This document shows positions 4,931 to 8,434 of a stretch of 8,434 bases of DNA, in pieces (within the stretch, counting starts at the first letter, position 1; every line of letters begins with the position of its first letter). This DNA comes from an archaeon (GTDB lineage: Archaea > Asgardarchaeota > Hermodarchaeia > Hermodarchaeales > Hermodarchaeaceae): assembly GCA_016550485.1 (NCBI GenBank), contig JABXGV010000041.1, positions 1 through 8,434 of the forward strand. Reading direction: 5' to 3'. Below the pieces are notes generated by a model, which searched no databases, was not told where the DNA came from, and was given only the letters and a program-made list of their open reading frames with translations. The translations under genes were made by a program, and so were the position numbers.

Positions 4931-6418
4931 ATGCCCCTACCGAAACAAGGGTCACAAGGCAGCAATCCGTTATGCCCCGTATGTCGCATCCGCGTAGTGG
5001 AGCGGTGTTGTATGGATTGCGGCTATGTTTTCTGCCTGAAATGCGCTCGCCAAAGAGTAAGCGAGTTTAGCACGTGTAGCCGATGTGGTCCTGGTAGTGT
5101 AGAGGAAACTGAGAAGGGCGCCGTTTGCCGAGAGTGCGGAGAGCCAGCGCAGCCAGCGACTCGCCGAGAATATCTGTGTGTCAACTGCGGCTCCGACGCC
5201 GTAGCCCCAATCCAAAATATGCGGCAAAACCTGGTTAGCCGGTTTCGAACAACCTACTACAAGCTGCGCGTGGGGCATGAATTACTGACAGGCCTGAACA
5301 CCCGTCTGAGAACACTGCGATGGCACGTCCGAGAACTGCGCACAAGTGGGTTCCTGCACAACCCCGAAATCGAGAAACAATTACTGGAATTCATCACCAA
5401 AATGATTCCAGCCGTCACCGAGCGCATATTGTTTCGCGCCCAAAAGCTGGTTGAACGCCACCGAGCCAGTAAGGCACGATTTCTCCACCCCGAAAGATGG
5501 ACGGTTGAAGAGTTCCCCCTGCTCGCTGGACTCATTGAAGGCATACAGGAAGACATGGAGGATTACGAAAGATATTGCAAAGAGCTGGTCAAGGAATTAG
5601 AAAGCGTGCTGGTAGCGATTGAGGAAGAGCTACTACCATTGCGGCGCTGGCAAGAGCTATTTTCACAATATGCGGAGCACCTTGACCTCGGTGAAAGGGA
5701 GAAAGCCGTTGCAGCGATTCCTCATGTAAGTTTGAGCAAAACGGAAACCGGGAAAGGCGTCAGCCAAGGCACTCTCTTCGTAACGACCAAGCGGCTTCTC
5801 CTTCTAGGTCAAACCGGCTTGATCAAACGAGCCACATCTGTGATTCGCTCTGTCCCCCTTTTAACAATCACGGATATGAAAGAGGAGGGACGCCTCCGGC
5901 GACGGCTCCTTATCACAACCGACGACGAAGTGCTACGGCTCCGGGGGTCCGCTGAGACCCTCCAGGAGATTCCCCAAACCATCGAGTTGGCACGAAACTT
6001 TGGTGAACACAGTCTTGTGACGGTCAAGGGCTCTATGCGCGTAACCAGTATGAAAGCAGATATTATGACATTACGCGATGGGCTAGATGGACTGATAGAC
6101 CAGGTCTTTATCCCTACGGTTCCCTCGACCCTGCCTACTTATCCTACCCCAGCCCAACTTCCCCAACCAGTATCCTATCCCCCTGCTCGGGGCACAGGAG
6201 GCCCGCCCTCCCAAAGCCGTCTCCTCCAGTTACGGCAGCAGAAATTTAGCCTCCAAGCGACGATGAAGCTGCTCAAGCGGCAATTCGACGAAGGCAAAAT
6301 ATCGAATGAAAGCTTCTTCAAGCAATATCGTTCGCTGAACCGGGACCTCTACCTTGTAGAAACCCGTATCAGCGAAATCACGGGAGAGCTACCCGCAACA
6401 GACGAGCCCTCCTATTAA
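4931..6418 (+). CDS. Zinc-finger, PH/GRAM-like, SHOCT-like multidomain protein of unknown function
   Basis: Not a gene I can name. An eight-cysteine module comes first: C15-x2-C18, C27-x2-C30, C35-x2-C38, C49-x2-C52. The C-M-D-C-G-Y-V-F-C-L-K-C core recalls RING, B-box or FYVE cross-brace fingers, but the R-H-H signature of true FYVE domains is absent. A zinc ribbon follows (C66-x2-C69...C83-x2-C86). Residues 97-245 are charged helices, probably coiled coil. Residues about 257-358 look like a PH/GRAM fold: E-R-E-K-A-V, then G-T-L-F-V-T-T-K-R-L-L-L-L-G (280-293), alternating strands, and a terminal helix. A Pro-rich linker spans about 394-426. Residues 428-485 form a helical tail with L-K-R-Q-F-D-E-G-K-I-S-N-E-S-F (448-462), the SHOCT-like pattern. 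No signal peptide or membrane helix is seen. The ATG is fixed by an in-frame TGA at 4925-4927. Such an architecture suggests a scaffold or membrane-recruited adaptor; that is inference. Confidence 0.85.
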   Translation: MPLPKQGSQGSNPLCPVCRIRVVERCCMDCGYVFCLKCARQRVSEFSTCSRCGPGSVEETEKGAVCRECGEPAQPATRREYLCVNCGSDAVAPIQNMRQNLVSRFRTTYYKLRVGHELLTGLNTRLRTLRWHVRELRTSGFLHNPEIEKQLLEFITKMIPAVTERILFRAQKLVERHRASKARFLHPERWTVEEFPLLAGLIEGIQEDMEDYERYCKELVKELESVLVAIEEELLPLRRWQELFSQYAEHLDLGEREKAVAAIPHVSLSKTETGKGVSQGTLFVTTKRLLLLGQTGLIKRATSVIRSVPLLTITDMKEEGRLRRRLLITTDDEVLRLRGSAETLQEIPQTIELARNFGEHSLVTVKGSMRVTSMKADIMTLRDGLDGLIDQVFIPTVPSTLPTYPTPAQLPQPVSYPPARGTGGPPSQSRLLQLRQQKFSLQATMKLLKRQFDEGKISNESFFKQYRSLNRDLYLVETRISEITGELPATDEPSY

Positions 6419-6452
6419 TGAACGGGCAACACACTTTCTCTACCGAGGAGAA

Positions 6453-6496
6453 CCGATTCCGCCCTCTTAGGAGGGGTATTCGGTCATTAATTTTTT
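6453..6496 (+). terminator. Hairpin and T-tract terminator
   Basis: CCCTC (6462-6466) pairs with GAGGG (6471-6475) around loop TTAG, and CCGA (6453-6456) with TCGG (6480-6483) outside an internal loop. A run of six T at 6491-6496 follows. It lies 34 bases after the stop of the zinc-finger gene and should end that transcript. Archaeal termination mainly needs the T-tract, so the hairpin may instead protect the RNA 3' end. Confidence 0.6.
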
Positions 6497-6543
6497 AGCT
6501 TCATCCGAAAAGGCTATCTCCAAGCTCATTGTGTTAATCAGTC

Positions 6544-7683
6544 ATGGGCGAATTGCGGCAACGCTTCATTAAGCACCTAGATACGCTACGGGCATTCATC
6601 ATAGAAGCGCACAAAGTCGATTCAGGACTCTATAACGTCGATCAAGTCGATGTGCTACTCCGGCAACCCAACGCCCTCCGCCGCATGGAATCTGACTGGG
6701 CTCACAACCTCAAGGAAATCCTTAATATCATCCAACTATTCCTGACCATCGTTGAACGCTGGGCAAGCCACGTCTACGGGCTAGCCCACAATCTCGGAGC
6801 GACTCCCCAAGAAGCCAACCAGATTCGCGACCGCCAAATCAGCGGAGTCCGCGTCCTGCAAACCAAAACCATCGACAAGGAGTATCTCAATGGCATCCTT
6901 GCCGCCAGTACCCATGAGGTCGACCGCTTAATCGATGACACCCAAGCCCTCCTACTGAAAGGGCAAACCATGCTCGACCTTATCAAGCAATTCGACGGAC
7001 CCTTCTTTGAACAAGTACTAGCCATCAGCATGGCCTGGGTCTCGATAGAACGTCGCGACTTCTATGCCCCCCTCCAAACCCTCCTTGAAGCCAGCCGAAC
7101 CGCGAAAACCACCACAGAGATGGTCGAGCCACTTGGCCACTACCTCGACCAAGTCGCCTCCATCATCGCCGCGACACCCATGTTCGTCGGCAAATCCGCG
7201 GCCCTGACCTTCTCCGATGAAGACCTCCAGACCAGTCAGCAAATCGTCCAGCACATCGTCACCGCCGCAGACCACCTCCACGCCTTCATTCAAGACTATT
7301 ACACTGCTCTCCACCAGCTCCAGAACCACCAAACGATTCTCCTTCGCGCCATCCTGCCCCCCACGACACCCATTCAGCAATGGATTATCCGTCACATCAT
7401 CGAGCGAACCACCCCCACCGAAACGCTCCTACCCTCTACCTTAGCCGGAGACAAGCTCCTCTCTGCGCTCCAAGCAGCCGAGGATACCTTCACAGCCGCT
7501 GATGCCGCCATCGCCCAAGCCCGATCCCATCTTACCCAAGCTCTAGTCTTGAAAACGGTCCTCCAGTCTCCTGCCATCGAGCAGTACCTCGAAGCGGCAC
7601 ACCGACGCCTTGCCCTTTACCAGGAATGGCGCCCCCGAATCACCCAGACCTTCTCAGCACTGCGCGTCAATGGAAAGAGCTAG
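6544..7683 (+). CDS. Uncharacterised all-helical protein (379 residues)
   Basis: I do not recognise a family. The protein is nearly all helix, has no cysteine, and has no signal peptide or transmembrane segment. Segments: helices at 1-24 and 32-82 (E-I-L-N-I-I-Q-L-F-L-T-I-V-E-R-W at 58-73); 110-150 with regular heptad-like Leu/Ile; 154-210; 224-270; a Pro/Thr-rich break at 271-298; and a C-terminal coiled-coil-like stretch 300-368 rich in Ala, Gln and Leu. The ATG is the first after an in-frame TAA at 6535-6537. There is no ribosome binding site, and the nearest TATA-like DNA overlaps the T-tract at 6488-6498. Codon third positions are rich in C. It sits behind the zinc-finger gene but beyond a terminator-like hairpin, so shared expression is uncertain. 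A scaffold role is a guess. Confidence 0.75.
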   Translation: MGELRQRFIKHLDTLRAFIIEAHKVDSGLYNVDQVDVLLRQPNALRRMESDWAHNLKEILNIIQLFLTIVERWASHVYGLAHNLGATPQEANQIRDRQISGVRVLQTKTIDKEYLNGILAASTHEVDRLIDDTQALLLKGQTMLDLIKQFDGPFFEQVLAISMAWVSIERRDFYAPLQTLLEASRTAKTTTEMVEPLGHYLDQVASIIAATPMFVGKSAALTFSDEDLQTSQQIVQHIVTAADHLHAFIQDYYTALHQLQNHQTILLRAILPPTTPIQQWIIRHIIERTTPTETLLPSTLAGDKLLSALQAAEDTFTAADAAIAQARSHLTQALVLKTVLQSPAIEQYLEAAHRRLALYQEWRPRITQTFSALRVNGKS

Positions 7684-7713
7684 TCTCAAGTTCCCCATCG
7701 TTCTCGAAGTATC

Positions 7714-7728
7714 AAGCCTTCTAGGCTT
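7714..7728. terminator. Perfect 6-bp hairpin between convergent genes
   Basis: AAGCCT (7714-7719) and AGGCTT (7723-7728) form a perfect stem with a three-base loop. It overlaps the TAA stop of the minus-strand DUF362 gene and lies 31 bases after the plus-strand stop. Placement suits a two-way terminator, but there is no T-tract on either side, so confidence is low. Confidence 0.35.
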
Positions 7729-8434
7729 ATGATGCCATGGCTCTACGTTTTGGCACAGTCTTTAGTCCTTCCCGTATTTTCGCCCTTAGGTCGTCTAGCG
7801 AGCCCCCCACCACATCAATCTCTTCTAAATCCGCAACCCCCAACCCGCGCCTTGCCGCCTCCACAAGAATCGGCATCTTCATCGGGTCCAAGCCCACTAG
7901 CGCTGCCCCCACCACATCCACCGCCACCGCATCTCGCCCTACAATCAGCAGGTTCGAGCGAAACCCATGACCATACGCCGGTCCAGGATAGGTTGTCGTT
8001 GCATCAATTACAGCTAGATCTACTCCGCCCACCACTTCAAAGAGGTCACAGAGAACTTGGGGCATGATCTTGTGGAAGGGCGCCTTCTTGCGCATCGGCA
8101 ACAACCCCAACAAGTTCTTGATAATGGTCCCCCGCTTGTAACGACGCAGAGCGTGGGTACTCACAAGCACATTCGGCTTGAACAGGATATGAGAAAGCGG
8201 GTACACCACTCCAGCAATCTCCACGCTACGAGTTTTTGAGTCGTCTGTAAGGCTGAAAGGTACCACCCGCTCCGAAAACAGCGACTCCCAGATTTGCAGC
8301 CGTTCTGCTGCCGTTCCCCGGTAATTATCTGATTCAGCCAAGTATACTCGGGATGGCAAAGAGAGGCTCCCCACTATTGACTGTATTACTTCTACTGTTG
8401 TGTGCTGTCCTTGCTTAGGGTTAAAGACACCAAC
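7727..8434 (-). CDS. DUF362-family protein, N-terminus outside the window
   Basis: The frame stays open from the right edge. The 20 codons upstream of the GTG at 8374 read V-G-V-F-N-P-K-Q-G-Q and T-T-V-E-V-I-Q-S-I-V, a DUF362-like lead-in, so the real start lies beyond 8434. Numbering from that GTG: Y-L-A-E-S-D (11-16); L-F-K-P-N-V-L-V-S-T-H (64-74) with K-N-L-L-G-L-L-P (86-93); G-P-A-Y-G-H-G (131-137); R-D-A-V-A-V-D-V-V-G-A-A-L-V-G-L-D-P (147-164); then G-L-G-V-A-D-L-E-E-I (177-186). These are hallmarks of DUF362, a widespread archaeal and bacterial family of uncertain function, sometimes fused to ferredoxin domains. The one cysteine in this part (109) gives no sign of an iron-sulfur cluster. 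It converges on the helical-protein gene, 43 bases away. Confidence 0.85.
   Translation of the reverse strand, partial: VGVFNPKQGQHTTVEVIQSIVGSLSLPSRVYLAESDNYRGTAAERLQIWESLFSERVVPFSLTDDSKTRSVEIAGVVYPLSHILFKPNVLVSTHALRRYKRGTIIKNLLGLLPMRKKAPFHKIMPQVLCDLFEVVGGVDLAVIDATTTYPGPAYGHGFRSNLLIVGRDAVAVDVVGAALVGLDPMKMPILVEAARRGLGVADLEEIDVVGGSLDDLRAKIREGLKTVPKRRAMAS

Noticed and set aside
7174..7197. V-G-K-S in the helical protein (residues 215-218) as a Walker A motif
   Set aside because: The required Gly five residues before GK is Thr, and no beta-strand or Walker B context surrounds it.
7018..7577. Minus-strand and alternate plus-strand frames within the helical-protein gene
   Set aside because: Gly/Val- or Ser/Pro-rich products without domain pattern; the 6544-7683 frame is longer and has regular helical hydrophobic spacing.
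7729..8239. Plus-strand open frames opposite the DUF362 gene
   Set aside because: Pro/Ser-rich, low-complexity products antisense to a clearly conserved family; they result from the C-rich strand.
7727..8374. GTG at 8374 as the true start of the DUF362 protein
   Set aside because: The 20 in-frame codons further upstream encode a DUF362-like lead-in, and the frame is still open at the window edge.

Overview
The window is a gene-dense piece of an archaeal chromosome, with gaps of 22 to about 180 bases and roughly balanced GC. Three things point to Archaea. There is a short, archaeal/eukaryal-type aspartyl-tRNA synthetase. There is a UbiA-family prenyltransferase with the Asp-rich motifs of the archaeal ether-lipid enzyme digeranylgeranylglyceryl phosphate synthase. 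Several starts lie behind TATA-like boxes, and one of them looks leaderless. The lineage cannot be fixed by eye; an uncultivated TACK- or Asgard-like archaeon is a guess, not a result. No rRNA, tRNA, CRISPR array, insertion sequence or integrase was seen, and no gene-free stretch exceeds 300 bases (the longest is 3004-3182).

Left part (1-1966, plus strand): the C-terminal end of an HD-domain phosphohydrolase that enters from the left edge, aspS behind a purine-rich ribosome binding site, and a 66-residue TPR-like protein. Facing them (2026-3003, minus strand) is a 325-residue protein that resembles the HerA/VirB4/FtsK ATPase fold but has lost the Walker A lysine and the Walker B glutamate. 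It looks like an ATPase-derived pseudoenzyme.

Middle part (3133-4860, plus strand): a TATA box and ribosome binding site lead a likely two-gene operon of the UbiA-type prenyltransferase and a calcineurin-like metallophosphoesterase with a GTG start 22 bases downstream.

Right part: a 495-residue multidomain protein (4931-6418) has an eight-cysteine RING/FYVE-like zinc module, a four-cysteine zinc ribbon, a helical middle, a PH/GRAM-like beta domain, a proline-rich linker and a SHOCT-like C-terminal helical hairpin. It probably has its own promoter and ends at a hairpin plus T-tract terminator. Next comes a 379-residue, cysteine-free, all-helical protein that I do not recognise (6544-7683). 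Converging on it from the right edge is a DUF362-family protein whose N-terminus lies outside the window.

The ordinary genes are aspS, the prenyltransferase, the phosphoesterase and DUF362. The candidates for something undescribed are the degenerate HerA-like protein and the zinc-finger/PH-like/SHOCT-like protein with its helical neighbour. No joint system is proven from sequence alone.
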